Shown piece after piece: positions 18,709-27,509 of a stretch of DNA of 57,691 bases. The DNA comes from Mycobacterium colombiense (lineage in GTDB: Bacteria > Actinomycetota > Actinomycetes > Mycobacteriales > Mycobacteriaceae). The stretch covers positions 1-57,691 of the forward strand of contig NZ_LZSX01000004.1 of NCBI RefSeq assembly GCF_001665835.1, written 5' to 3'. The position numbers and the translations under genes are program-made. Under the pieces are notes generated by a model, which was not told where the DNA came from, made no database searches, and worked only from the letters and a program-made list of their open reading frames with translations. Position 1 is the first letter of the stretch. Each line of letters begins with the position of its first letter.

Positions 18709-19761
18709 ATGGCGAGTCTGAACCTGAGCCCGCCTGCGGCGCGCTACCACGGTGATCAGGCCGTCGCGCCCGGGATGCTGGATTTCGCCGTCAACGTCCG
18801 GCACGGCCAACCGCCGGAGTGGCTGCTGCGACGGCTGGCCGAGCGGCTGCCCGACCTGGCGCGCTACCCGAGCCTTGACGATGTCCACCGGGCGCAGGAT
18901 GCGGCCGCCGAGCGGCACGGCCGGACCCGCGACGAGGTGCTGCCGCTGGCCGGGGTGGCCGAGGCGTTCGCCCTGCTGGGCAACCTGCGTCCGCGACGGG
19001 CGGCGATCATCGCGCCGGCGTTCACCGAGCCGGCCGTCGCGCTGACCGCGGCCGGGGTGCCGGTGCACCACGTCGTGCTGAAGCCGCCGTTCGGCCTGGC
19101 CGGTGCGGCCGTCCCCGACGACGCCGACCTTGTCGTGGTGGGTAACCCGACCAACCCCACCTCGGTGCTGCACACCCGCGAACAACTGCTGGCGTTGCGC
19201 CGGCCCGGACGGATCCTGGTGGTCGACGAGGCGTTCGCCGACTCCATCCCCGGTGAGCCGCAATCGCTGGCCGGTGACGCGCTGCCCGACGTGCTGGTGC
19301 TGCGCAGCCTGACCAAGACGTGGGCGCTGGCCGGGTTGCGGGTGGGCTACGCGCTGGGTTCCCCGGAGGTGCTGGCGCGGTTGACCACGCAGCGGGCGCA
19401 CTGGCCGGTGGGGACGCTGCAACTGACCGCCATCGCGGATTGCTGCGGCCGCCAGGCCGTCGCCGACGCGGCGGCCGGGGCGGCGCGATTGGCCCGGCTA
19501 CGCGCCGAGATGGTGACCGGCCTGGCATCCGTGGGCGCCGAGGTGGTCGACGGCCGGGCTCCGTTCGTGCTGTTCCGCACACCCCATGCGGCCCACATAC
19601 GAAAGACTCTGCATGACAGGGGAATTGCCATTCGCCGCTGTGATACGTTCGTCGGCTTGGACGAGCGGTATCTGCGGGCCGCGGTGCGCCGCGAGTGGCC
19701 GCAGTTGGTGCAGGCGATTTCGGAGGCGGTCACGCCGGAGAGCATCGGGGGCCAGCGGTGA
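18709..19761 (+). CDS. cobC: PLP-dependent aminotransferase CobC (threonine-phosphate decarboxylase-like)
   Basis: This is a fold-type I PLP enzyme annotated in mycobacteria (Rv2231c) as the cobalamin-pathway CobC, the likely source of the aminopropanol phosphate used by CobD. Visible motifs are [19 protein letters not shown] with the PLP-ring Asp, the Schiff-base Lys in [16 protein letters not shown], and a C-terminal Arg region. It has 350 residues. The stop overlaps the start of the NIF3 gene by four bases. A histidinol-phosphate aminotransferase-like role is the main alternative. Confidence 0.85.
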   Translation: MASLNLSPPAARYHGDQAVAPGMLDFAVNVRHGQPPEWLLRRLAERLPDLARYPSLDDVHRAQDAAAERHGRTRDEVLPLAGVAEAFALLGNLRPRRAAIIAPAFTEPAVALTAAGVPVHHVVLKPPFGLAGAAVPDDADLVVVGNPTNPTSVLHTREQLLALRRPGRILVVDEAFADSIPGEPQSLAGDALPDVLVLRSLTKTWALAGLRVGYALGSPEVLARLTTQRAHWPVGTLQLTAIADCCGRQAVADAAAGAARLARLRAEMVTGLASVGAEVVDGRAPFVLFRTPHAAHIRKTLHDRGIAIRRCDTFVGLDERYLRAAVRREWPQLVQAISEAVTPESIGGQR

Positions 19762-20906
19762 GCGTGCAGCTGGCCGACGTCATCGCGGTGCTCGATGAGG
19801 CCTACCCGCCGCGGCTCGCCGAATCCTGGGATTCGGTGGGCCTGGTGTGCGGCGACCCCGACGACGAGCTCGAGTCGGTGACCGTCGCCGTCGACGCGAC
19901 GCCGGCGGTCGTCGACGAAGTTCCCCGGGCGAGCCTGCTGCTGGCCCATCATCCGCTGCTGTTGCGCGGGGTGGACACCGTGGCGGCCAGCACCCCCAAG
20001 GGTGCGCTGGTGCACCGGTTGATCCAGAGCGGGCGCTCGCTGTTCACCGCGCACACCAATGCCGACTCGGCCCGCCCGGGTGTCTCCGATGCGCTGGCCG
20101 AGGCGCTGGGCCTCAGCGTCGAGGCCGTGCTCGAACCGGCGTCGGACGCAGCCGACATCGACAAGTGGGTCGTCTACGTGCCCGCCGAGAACGCCGAAGC
20201 GGTGCAGGCGGCGGTGTTCGCGGCCGGGGCCGGCCACATCGGGGACTATTCGCACTGCAGCTGGACCGTCAGCGGCATCGGGCAGTTCCTGCCGCACGAA
20301 GGCGCCTCGCCCGCCGTGGGCAGCGTCGGGAATGTCGAGCGGGTGGCCGAAGACCGGTTCGAGGTCGTCGCGCCCGCGCGTTCCCGGGCCGCGGTGCTGG
20401 CGGCGATGCGAGCCGCCCATCCCTACGAGGAGCCCGCGTTCGACATCTTCGCGATGGTGCCCCCGCCCGCCGACGCCGGATTGGGCCGCGTCGCGACGCT
20501 GGCACGCCCGGAACCGTTGCGCGACTTCGTCTCCCGCGTCAACGCGGCATTGCCGCGCACGTCCTGGGGAGTGCGGGCGGCGGGCAACCCAGACATGCCG
20601 GTGTCGCGGGTCGCCGTGTGCGGCGGCGCCGGGGATTCGCTGCTGGCCGCCGCGGCCGGCGCCGGCGTGCAGGCCTACGTCACAGCGGACCTGCGCCACC
20701 ACCCGGCCGACGAACATCGCCGTGCCTCCGATGTGGCTCTGATTGATGTGGCACATTGGGCAAGTGAATTCCCTTGGTGTGAGCAGGCCGCCGGCTTGCT
20801 ACGGTCGCGTTTCGGTGCGGAGCTCCCGGTGCGGGTGAGCTCGATACGCACCGACCCTTGGAATGTCGAGCAGGTTGGCAACGAGTCCGGGGGTAACAGG
20901 GCATGA
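19758..20906 (+). CDS. NIF3-like dinuclear metal-centre protein (Rv2230c-like)
   Basis: This is a member of the NIF3/GTP cyclohydrolase I type 2-like family; the biochemical function is unsettled. The metal-site motifs are [12 protein letters not shown] (two His) and [10 protein letters not shown] (His and Asp) in the N-terminal half, and [11 protein letters not shown] (His, Glu) near the C-terminus. The YqfO-type middle insertion (about residues 130-230, with SCSWTV-like [13 protein letters not shown]) makes it 382 residues, the long form. The GTG at 19758 overlaps the cobC stop; the ATGA at its own end overlaps the next gene. Confidence 0.9.
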   Translation: MSVQLADVIAVLDEAYPPRLAESWDSVGLVCGDPDDELESVTVAVDATPAVVDEVPRASLLLAHHPLLLRGVDTVAASTPKGALVHRLIQSGRSLFTAHTNADSARPGVSDALAEALGLSVEAVLEPASDAADIDKWVVYVPAENAEAVQAAVFAAGAGHIGDYSHCSWTVSGIGQFLPHEGASPAVGSVGNVERVAEDRFEVVAPARSRAAVLAAMRAAHPYEEPAFDIFAMVPPPADAGLGRVATLARPEPLRDFVSRVNAALPRTSWGVRAAGNPDMPVSRVAVCGGAGDSLLAAAAGAGVQAYVTADLRHHPADEHRRASDVALIDVAHWASEFPWCEQAAGLLRSRFGAELPVRVSSIRTDPWNVEQVGNESGGNRA

Positions 20907-21640
20907 AAGCCGAAGTGGCACAGCAGCGTTCGCTGCTCGAATTGTCGAAGTTGGATGCCGAGTTGTCCCGCATCACGCACCGGGCCACGCACCTGCCAGA
21001 ACAAGAGGCCTGTGCGCGGTTGCAGGTGGAATTCGAGGCCGCCGGTGATCGGCTGGCCACGGTGCGCATCGCGCTGGAGGACATCGACGCCCAGGTGGCG
21101 CGGCTCGAGGCGGAGATCGAGGCGGTGCGCCAGCGCGAGGACCGCGACCGCTCGCTGCTGCAGTCGGGGGCGACCGACGCCAAGCAACTATCGGATCTTC
21201 AACACGAGCTGGAGACCCTGCAGCGTCGTCAGACCAGCCTGGAGGACTCGCTGCTCGAGGTGATGGAGCGTCGTGAGGAGCTGCAATCCCAGCTGGACGG
21301 CGAGCAGCAGACCCTCACGTCGCTGGAGACCGAGATGACCGCCGCGCGTGAGGCGCTCGACGCCGCGGTCGCCGAGATCAGCCAGGCCCGCGAGCTGCAG
21401 TCCTCGCGGCGTGACTCGCTGAGCGCCGCACTGGACCCGGCACTGTCGGCCCTCTACGAACGCCAGCGCGCCGGGGGAGGCGCGGGTGCCGCGCAGCTGC
21501 TGGGACGCCGGTGCGGGGCCTGCCGGCTCGAGATCGACCGCGGCGAGCTGTCCCGCATCTCGGCGGCCGCCGAAGACGATGTGCTGCGCTGCCCGGAATG
21601 CGGCGCGATTCTGTTGCGGGTCAAGGGGTTCGATCAGTGA
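20903..21640 (+). CDS. coiled-coil C4 zinc-ribbon protein (Rv2229c-like)
   Basis: This is a 245-residue protein with a long coiled coil (about residues 10-180, rich in Glu, Gln and Leu heptads) followed by a C4-type zinc ribbon: CGAC near residue 205 and CPEC near 232. Such proteins are common between NIF3 and RNase HI genes in actinobacteria, but their role is not established; a nucleic-acid-binding adaptor is plausible. It overlaps both neighbours by four bases, so translation is probably coupled. Confidence 0.88.
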   Translation: MKAEVAQQRSLLELSKLDAELSRITHRATHLPEQEACARLQVEFEAAGDRLATVRIALEDIDAQVARLEAEIEAVRQREDRDRSLLQSGATDAKQLSDLQHELETLQRRQTSLEDSLLEVMERREELQSQLDGEQQTLTSLETEMTAAREALDAAVAEISQARELQSSRRDSLSAALDPALSALYERQRAGGGAGAAQLLGRRCGACRLEIDRGELSRISAAAEDDVLRCPECGAILLRVKGFDQ

Positions 21641-22758
21641 AAGTCGTCATCGAGGCCGACGGCGGGTCGCGGGGCAACCCCGGCCCGGCCGGGTACGGCG
21701 CGGTGGTGTGGACCGAGGACCGCGCGACCGTGCTGGCTGAGGCCAAGCAGGCCATCGGCCGGGCTACCAACAACGTTGCCGAATACCGGGGTCTGATAGC
21801 CGGTTTGGACGACGCCCTGAACCTGGGCGCCACCGAGGCGGCGGTGTACCTGGATTCCAAGCTGCTGGTGGAGCAGATGTCCGGGCGGTGGAAGGTCAAG
21901 CACCCCGACCTGATCGAACTGCACGCCGAAGCCCGCGACCGGGCACGACGGTTCGAGCGCATCAGTTACTCGTGGATTCCGCGCGAGCGCAACACCCACG
22001 CCGATCGGTTGGCCAACGAGGCGATGGACGCCGCCGCCGAGGCCAACGGTGTGACCGAAAAGCCCGAACCGGCGCAACAATCCGCCCCGGTAGAAAAGCC
22101 CACGCCGTCCCCGGCCCCGTCGGCGCCGGGCTGGACCGGCGCACGCGGCACCCCGACCCGGCTGCTGTTGCTGCGCCACGGCCAGACCGAGTTGTCGGTG
22201 CACCGCCGCTATTCGGGCCGCGGCAACCCGGCGCTCACCGAGGTGGGGCGGCGGCAGGCCGACGCGGCGGCGCGCTATCTGGCGCAGCGCGGCGGGATTT
22301 CGGCGGTGTTCGCCTCCCCGCTGCAACGGGCTTACGACACCGCGGCGGCCGCCGCCAAGGCGCTGGGCCTGGACGTCACCGTCGACGACGACTTGATCGA
22401 GACCGACTTCGGCTCCTGGGAGGGGCTGACGTTCGCCGAGGCCGCCGAGCACGATCCCGAGCTGCACGGCCGCTGGCTGCGCGACACCAGCACCGCCCCG
22501 CCGGGCGGGGAGAGCTTCGACGCGGTGGCCGAGCGGGTGTCGAGGGTTCGTGACCGACTCGTCGCCGCCCACCAGGGAACCACGGTGCTGTTGGTGTCGC
22601 ACGTGACACCCATCAAGATGCTGCTGCGAGAGGCGCTGGACGCCGGGCCCGGCATCCTGTACCGCCTGCACCTGGACCTGGCATCACTGAGCATCGCCGA
22701 ATTCTATTCCGACGGAGCGTCTTCGGTGCGCTTGGTCAACCAGACGGCGTATCTATAA
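21637..22758 (+). CDS. rnhC: bifunctional RNase HI / alpha-ribazole phosphatase (Rv2228c-like)
   Basis: Two enzymes are joined. Residues 1 to about 130 are RNase HI, which cuts RNA in RNA-DNA hybrids. Its acidic residues appear in IEADGGSRGN, NNVAEYRGL, VYLDSKLLVE and THADRLANEAM. After a Pro/Ala linker, residues from about 170 form a histidine phosphatase with RHGQTELS, SPLQRAYDTA and LLVSHVTPIK, linked to the last steps of cobalamin nucleotide-loop assembly. The GTG at 21637 overlaps the previous stop; the frame is open upstream but starts there match no homolog. It ends three bases before the convergent aconitase gene. Confidence 0.93.
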   Translation: MKVVIEADGGSRGNPGPAGYGAVVWTEDRATVLAEAKQAIGRATNNVAEYRGLIAGLDDALNLGATEAAVYLDSKLLVEQMSGRWKVKHPDLIELHAEARDRARRFERISYSWIPRERNTHADRLANEAMDAAAEANGVTEKPEPAQQSAPVEKPTPSPAPSAPGWTGARGTPTRLLLLRHGQTELSVHRRYSGRGNPALTEVGRRQADAAARYLAQRGGISAVFASPLQRAYDTAAAAAKALGLDVTVDDDLIETDFGSWEGLTFAEAAEHDPELHGRWLRDTSTAPPGGESFDAVAERVSRVRDRLVAAHQGTTVLLVSHVTPIKMLLREALDAGPGILYRLHLDLASLSIAEFYSDGASSVRLVNQTAYL

Positions 22759-22761
22759 ACG

Positions 22762-24714
22762 TCACTCCTGCTCCTGGTTGAGTCGTGGGATCAGGCCGCC
22801 GGCCAACACATCCTTGACTTGTCGTGGCGAGAGTCGATGCCGCACCGCGAATGACGATTCCTTGCTGGCGTTCTCGACCTGCAGGACATCGTCTTTGTCG
22901 AGTGCGCGCAGATTTCGGATTCGGAGGGTGTCGTCTTGGTCGATCGAGTCGTAGTCGTCGGGATTTTCGAACTCGAGCGCCAGAATTCCGTAGTTGGCCA
23001 GGTTTTGCCAGTGGATGCGTGCGAAGGACTTGGCGATGACCACGCGCAACCCGAGGTAGCGCGGTGCGATCGCGGCGTGCTCACGCGAGGAGCCTTGGCC
23101 GTAGTTGTCCCCGGCGACAATGATGTGCCCGCCGTCGCCGGCCTTTTGAGCCCGCTCGGGGTAGGAGTCGTCGACCCGGGTGAAGGTGAACATCGCGAGC
23201 TTCGGGATGTTGGACCGAAGCGGAAGGGCCTGCACGCCGGCCGGTGAGATTTCGTCGGTGGAGATGTTGTCGCCGACCTTGAGCAGCACCGGCGCCTCGA
23301 TTTCGTCTGGTAGCGGTGACAACTCGGGCAGGCTGGAGATGTTGGGGCCCTTCACGGGTTCGACGCGTTGTGCCTCCTCGGCGTCGAGCGGAGGCACCAG
23401 CATTGCGGTGTTGACGGAATTGCGCTCGGGCAGATCGAGTTTCGGATACTCCATCTGCTCATCTTTGGCCCAGTCGCGCGGATCCGTGATCACCCCCGTC
23501 AGTGCCGATGCCGCGGCGGTCTCGGGCGAGCACAGCCAGACCGCGTCCTCCTTGGTGCCGGACCGGCCGGGGAAGTTGCGCGGCATCGTGCGCAGCGAGT
23601 TGCGACCGACCGCGGGAGCCTGGCCCATGCCGATGCATCCCATGCAGCCCGCCTGGTGGATGCGCGCCCCGGCCACCACCAGATCCAGTGTCGCGCCCAT
23701 CTTGGTCAGGTCGGCCAGGATCTCGCGCGACGTCGGGTTGATGTCAAAGCTGACCTGCGGGGCCGTCTGACGCCCCGCCACCATCGCGGCCGCGATCGCG
23801 AAATCGCGCAGCCCGGGGTTGGCGCTGGAACCGATCACCGCCTGGGCGATCTCCTCGCCCGTCACCTCGCGAACGGGTACCACGTTGCCGGGCGACGACG
23901 GTTTGGCGATCAGCGGCTCGATCTGCGACAAGTCGATGGTGTCCTCGACGTCGTACGCCGCGTCGTCGTCGGCGAGCAATTCCATCCAGTCGTCCTCGCG
24001 GTCCTCGGCGCGCAGGAATTCGCGAACGGCTTCGTCGCTGGGAAACACCGTCGTCGTGGCGCCGAGTTCGGCGCCCATGTTGGCGATGACGTGGCGGTCC
24101 ATCGCCGTCAGCGTCGTCACGCCGGGACCGTGATACTCGATGATCCGGTTCACCCCGCCCTTGACGTCGTGGCGGCGCAACATCTCCAGGATCACGTCTT
24201 TGGCCGAACACCACTCGGGCAGCTCACCGTCGAGCCGCACCCCCCATACCTCGGGCATGCGGATGTGCAGTGGCCGCCCCGTTATCGCGAGGGCCACCTC
24301 GAGACCACCGACGCCGATCGCGAGCATGCCCAGCGATCCGGCTGCCGGAGTGTGGGAGTCGGAGCCCACCATCGTCTTGCCGGGGATGCCGAAGCGCTGC
24401 ATGTGGGTTGGGTGCGAGACACCGTTGCCCGGTTTGGAGAACCACAGGCCGAAGCGTTGCGCCGCGGTGCGCAGGTACTCGTGATCTTCGGCGTTCTTCT
24501 CGTCGCCCTGCAGCAGGTTGTGGTCGACGTACTGCACGCTGACCTCGGTGCGGGCGTGATCGAGCCCGAGCGCCTCGAGTTCCTGCATCACCAGCGTGCC
24601 GGTCGCATCCTGGGTCAGCGTCTGATCGATGCGGAGCGCGATCTCTTCTCCCGGGGACATCTCCCCGGACTCCAGGTGCGAGCTGATCAGCTTGTGAGCG
24701 ACGTTCATGGCCAT
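22762..24714 (-). CDS. aconitase-family hydratase (short, bacterial type)
   Basis: The product is a 650-residue aconitase/isopropylmalate isomerase-family enzyme with the swivel domain fused at the C-terminus. Substrate-site motifs are present: GSDSHTPAAGSLG, PGNVVPVREVTG and YGQGSSREHAA. Two 4Fe-4S ligands stand in GCMGCIGMG. Where classical aconitases have GSCTN with the third Cys, this protein reads IGSSANPG. It is shorter than the roughly 900-residue AcnA and resembles the Aquifex-type putative aconitase family (TIGR01342, from memory). I recall no equivalent at this position in M. tuberculosis. Aconitate, homoaconitate or another hydroxyacid could be the substrate. Confidence 0.85.
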   Translation of the reverse strand: MAMNVAHKLISSHLESGEMSPGEEIALRIDQTLTQDATGTLVMQELEALGLDHARTEVSVQYVDHNLLQGDEKNAEDHEYLRTAAQRFGLWFSKPGNGVSHPTHMQRFGIPGKTMVGSDSHTPAAGSLGMLAIGVGGLEVALAITGRPLHIRMPEVWGVRLDGELPEWCSAKDVILEMLRRHDVKGGVNRIIEYHGPGVTTLTAMDRHVIANMGAELGATTTVFPSDEAVREFLRAEDREDDWMELLADDDAAYDVEDTIDLSQIEPLIAKPSSPGNVVPVREVTGEEIAQAVIGSSANPGLRDFAIAAAMVAGRQTAPQVSFDINPTSREILADLTKMGATLDLVVAGARIHQAGCMGCIGMGQAPAVGRNSLRTMPRNFPGRSGTKEDAVWLCSPETAAASALTGVITDPRDWAKDEQMEYPKLDLPERNSVNTAMLVPPLDAEEAQRVEPVKGPNISSLPELSPLPDEIEAPVLLKVGDNISTDEISPAGVQALPLRSNIPKLAMFTFTRVDDSYPERAQKAGDGGHIIVAGDNYGQGSSREHAAIAPRYLGLRVVIAKSFARIHWQNLANYGILALEFENPDDYDSIDQDDTLRIRNLRALDKDDVLQVENASKESSFAVRHRLSPRQVKDVLAGGLIPRLNQEQE

Positions 24715-24773
24715 ACCCCGGGGTTACCCCGGGACGGCGTGTTCTAGCGCGAATCGACGGCCGATGTATGTCG

Positions 24774-24968
24774 TCAGCGTGAAAGCGTGATGGCGCTTTC
24801 CGGGCAATTGCGCTCGGCGGTCACGGCCTGCGTTCCGAGCTCGCCGGACACCTCGTCGACGAGCACCACGCAGTGGCCGACCTCGTCGGCGTCGAAGACG
24901 TCGGGCGCCAGGGTGTAGCAACGCCCGTGCCCGGTGCACCGGTCGGGGTCGACGGCTACGTGGGCCAT
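24774..24968 (-). CDS. 3Fe-4S ferredoxin
   Basis: This is a 64-residue ferredoxin of the type that feeds electrons to actinobacterial P450s. Cluster ligands are Cys in DRCTGHGRC (C-X5-C with His where a 4Fe-4S protein has Cys) and Cys in RNCPESAI. The ATG start follows AAGGAG, which lies inside the short repeat-like element at 24969-25015. It is 52 bases downstream of the P450 gene and surely its redox partner. Confidence 0.93.
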   Translation of the reverse strand: MAHVAVDPDRCTGHGRCYTLAPDVFDADEVGHCVVLVDEVSGELGTQAVTAERNCPESAITLSR

Positions 24969-25015
24969 CTGCGCCGCTCCTTCTCATCGCTTCGCTCTGC
25001 ATCGTCGCCGGCTAT
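24969..25015 (-). repeat. MIRU-like intercistronic element between P450 and ferredoxin genes
   Basis: Read on the minus strand the gap contains GACGATGCAGAGCGAAGCGA followed by TGAGAAGGAG, which supplies the ribosome binding site of the ferredoxin. From memory, near-identical strings recur between mycobacterial genes as part of interspersed repetitive units. Only one copy is in this window, so repetition cannot be confirmed here. Confidence 0.45.
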
Positions 25016-25020
25016 GCGGG

Positions 25021-26199
25021 TCATGACACCGGAAAGACCAGCGGCAGCGACTCCACCGATCGCAGCGCAGCGGTGTAGGTCAGCTCGGTGCCGGGCTTGA
25101 TCTGGTAATCCGGTATGCGACGGTGGAATTCGCGCAACGCCACCCGCAGCTCCATGCGGGCCAGGTGCGAGCCGAGGCAACGGTGCGGCCCGCCGCCGAA
25201 AGCCCGGTGCCGGTTGGGGTTGCGGGTGAAGTCCACCAGCTCCGGATCGGGGAACTCGGCCGGGTCCGTGTTGGCCGCGCCCAGTAACGGGCTGACCCGC
25301 TCGCCCTTGCTGATCGGACACCCGCCCACCTCGACGTCCTGGATGGCCACCCGCGCGACGCCGGGCACCGGTGTCTCCCAACGCAACAACTCCTCGACCG
25401 CGCTGGGCAGCACGTCGGGCTGGTCGACGAGTTGATGACGGTGATCGGGGTGACGCGCCAGGTACACGAAGAAACAGTCGAGCGAGTCGGTGACCGTGTC
25501 CAGGCCGGCGATGAGGAACAGGAAGCAGATGTCGAGCAGCTCTTCGCGCGACAGTGGTTGGCCGGCATCGTCTTTGAAGTTCGCCGCGATCATCGCGGAC
25601 AGCACGTCGTCGCGCGGGCTGGCGATGTGGTCGTCGATCGCGCGGTCGAAGTACTCGTAGATCTGTCGGGCCACGCCTGCGGAGCTCTCGTGGCGGCGCT
25701 CGTAGCCCGAGTCGCCCTCGGGGCGGATGACGCCGTCCTTCCACACCAGGAATTGGTCGAGGTCGTCCAGCGGCAGGCCGAGCAGCTGCAGAAAGACGGT
25801 GCAGGGCAGCGGCACCGCGAACTCTGTGTGGAAGTCGCACTCGCCCCGGCCGGCGAAGCGGTCGATCATCTCGTTGACCAGCTCGGTGACGCGTGGTTCG
25901 CGGCGGGCCATCTCCCGCGGGGTGAACAGCGGATCGAGGATGCGCCGGTACTTCGCGTGCTCGGGTGGGTCGATCTGCAGCGGGATCAGCGGCCGCACGT
26001 TACCCAGGTCGACCGCATCCATGTTCGACGAGAACAGCTCGGTGTGTTTGAGCGCCATTTCGATGTCGGCCAGGCGGCTGAGAACGACCGCCTGCGGCGA
26101 CCGGAACACGGGGGCGGTTTCGCGCAGCGCCTTGTACATCGGCTGCGGCTCCGCGAGCCCCATGACCGTCTGGTCGACGAAACTTTCGGCTTCTGTCAT
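25021..26199 (-). CDS. cytochrome P450
   Basis: This is a soluble bacterial P450 monooxygenase of 392 residues. Signature regions are the I-helix AGLDTVTDS, the K-helix EELLRW (ExxR), and the heme-binding loop AFGGGPHRCLGSHLA with the axial Cys. There is no membrane anchor. It is co-oriented with the 3Fe-4S ferredoxin downstream and the XRE-cupin regulator upstream. The substrate and CYP family number cannot be assigned from motifs alone. Confidence 0.95.
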   Translation of the reverse strand: MTEAESFVDQTVMGLAEPQPMYKALRETAPVFRSPQAVVLSRLADIEMALKHTELFSSNMDAVDLGNVRPLIPLQIDPPEHAKYRRILDPLFTPREMARREPRVTELVNEMIDRFAGRGECDFHTEFAVPLPCTVFLQLLGLPLDDLDQFLVWKDGVIRPEGDSGYERRHESSAGVARQIYEYFDRAIDDHIASPRDDVLSAMIAANFKDDAGQPLSREELLDICFLFLIAGLDTVTDSLDCFFVYLARHPDHRHQLVDQPDVLPSAVEELLRWETPVPGVARVAIQDVEVGGCPISKGERVSPLLGAANTDPAEFPDPELVDFTRNPNRHRAFGGGPHRCLGSHLARMELRVALREFHRRIPDYQIKPGTELTYTAALRSVESLPLVFPVS

Positions 26200-26248
26200 G
26201 CGGTCAGCCTGGCACCGGCGTGCCTGTTGGGCAATGGTGTAGCGCGGA

Positions 26249-26824
26249 TCAACTATGCAGGTGAAGCCGCTCGCCGTGCGCTCCGAAGATCACGATGGCC
26301 TCCACCGGCCCGTCCACCACGCCGAACCAGTGCGGCGTCCACGTCGAGAACTCGACGGCCTGGCCGGGGTCGATGGTGAAGTCGCGCTCGCCCAGGATGA
26401 GCCGCATCCGGCCGGAAAGCACATACATCCAGTCCTGGCCCTCGTGCACCGGCAGGTCGGCCGGCGGGGTGCGGCGACGCGCGCTGACCCGGACCTTGAA
26501 CGCGTGCAGGCCGCCGGCGGGGCCCTGGCGGGTCAGCGGCCAATAGGTGACGCCGTGGTGGGTGTGCGCGGTGCCGCGCACCCGCGGGTCGGGGGTGGGC
26601 GGCGTCTGCAGCAGCTCGTCGGTGCTGACCGACAGGGCCCGGGCCAGCCGGGGCAGGTGATCCAGCGCCAGCCGGCGTTTCCCCGACTCGAGGCGGCTGA
26701 GGGTCGAGACGTCGATGCCGGCGTGCTCGCCGACCTCCTGCAGCGTCAAGCCGCGCTGCACCCGCAGTTCGCGCAGCCGCCGGCGCACCAGGAGGTCGAT
26801 GTCGGGGGCCGTTTTTGCCTGCAT
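26249..26824 (-). CDS. XRE-family regulator with C-terminal cupin domain
   Basis: This is a 191-residue DNA-binding regulator. The N-terminal helix-turn-helix (about residues 14-68) contains RGLTLQEVGEHAGIDVSTLS. A cupin domain follows (about 110-185), with the barrel motifs VHEGQDWMYVLSGRM and PHWFGVVDGP, likely binding a small ligand. The ATG shares the CATG at 26822-26825 with an ATG on the other strand, so its 5' end abuts the divergent methyltransferase promoter. It lies 49 bases upstream of the P450 gene and may control both sides. Confidence 0.9.
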   Translation of the reverse strand: MQAKTAPDIDLLVRRRLRELRVQRGLTLQEVGEHAGIDVSTLSRLESGKRRLALDHLPRLARALSVSTDELLQTPPTPDPRVRGTAHTHHGVTYWPLTRQGPAGGLHAFKVRVSARRRTPPADLPVHEGQDWMYVLSGRMRLILGERDFTIDPGQAVEFSTWTPHWFGVVDGPVEAIVIFGAHGERLHLHS

Positions 26825-26825
26825 G

Positions 26826-26864
26826 GCAATTCAGCTTGGCAAATTCGTACCGGGTAGGCAAGCT
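26826..26864. promoter_or_regulatory. operator-like repeats between XRE regulator and methyltransferase
   Basis: The 46-base gap holds three related strings, GGCAATTC, GGCAAATTC and GGCAAGCTC. It also holds a spaced inverted repeat AGCTTG (26833-26838) / CAAGCT (26859-26864). Their placement over both 5' ends suggests a binding site, perhaps for the XRE protein itself. This is inference. Confidence 0.4.
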
Positions 26865-26870
26865 CGCGGT

Positions 26871-27503
26871 GTGGACAATTCGTGCAAACCTGATGACGCC
26901 CAGCGTTTCTGGGAGGAGCGCTACCGCTCGGTGGAGCGAGCGTGGAGCGGACGGGCCAATCCCCGCCTGGCCGAGGTGGCCGCCGGCCTGCCGGCGGGGC
27001 GGGCCCTCGACCTGGGCTGCGGTGAGGGGGCCGACGCGCTCTGGCTGGCCGAGCGCGGCTGGCAGGTGGTGGCCGTCGACATCTCGGCCACCGCGCTGCA
27101 GCGAGCCGCCGAGGCCGCGTCCGCGCGGAACTTGCTCGCATACATCGACTTTCAGCGACACGACCTCAACGAGAGCTTCCCCGAAGGGAGCTTCGACCTG
27201 GTCTCCGCGCAGTATCTGCACTCCCCGGCGCGACTGGAACGCGACGGGGTGCTGCAGCGGGCGGCCGAGCGGGTGGATCGTGGTGGGGTGCTGCTGATCG
27301 TCGACCACGGGGCGCCTCCGCCGTGGGCGGAGCATCACGATCACCACTTCGCCGGTATCGAGGAGGTCCTCGGGTCGCTGCGCCTGGAGGCGCCGCGGTG
27401 GACGCGGCTGCGGACCGAGGCCGTCGACCGGGAAATGGTCGGCCCGAACGGGGAATCCGGAACGATGGCCGACAACATCATGGTCTTGCGGCGAACGGGA
27501 TAG
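26871..27503 (+). CDS. class I SAM-dependent methyltransferase
   Basis: This is a 210-residue methyltransferase with motif I ALDLGCGEGADALWLAERG, the acidic residue in VVAVDIS, and motif LVSAQYLHSP further on. It resembles the tellurite/thiopurine-resistance group of methyltransferases, but the substrate is unknown. I chose the GTG at 26871 (MDNSCKPDDAQRFWEERY) because the frame's earlier ATG at 26823 would overlap the start codon of the divergent regulator. It ends seven bases before the convergent oxygenase gene. Confidence 0.85.
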   Translation: MDNSCKPDDAQRFWEERYRSVERAWSGRANPRLAEVAAGLPAGRALDLGCGEGADALWLAERGWQVVAVDISATALQRAAEAASARNLLAYIDFQRHDLNESFPEGSFDLVSAQYLHSPARLERDGVLQRAAERVDRGGVLLIVDHGAPPPWAEHHDHHFAGIEEVLGSLRLEAPRWTRLRTEAVDREMVGPNGESGTMADNIMVLRRTG

Positions 27504-27509
27504 CCCCGC

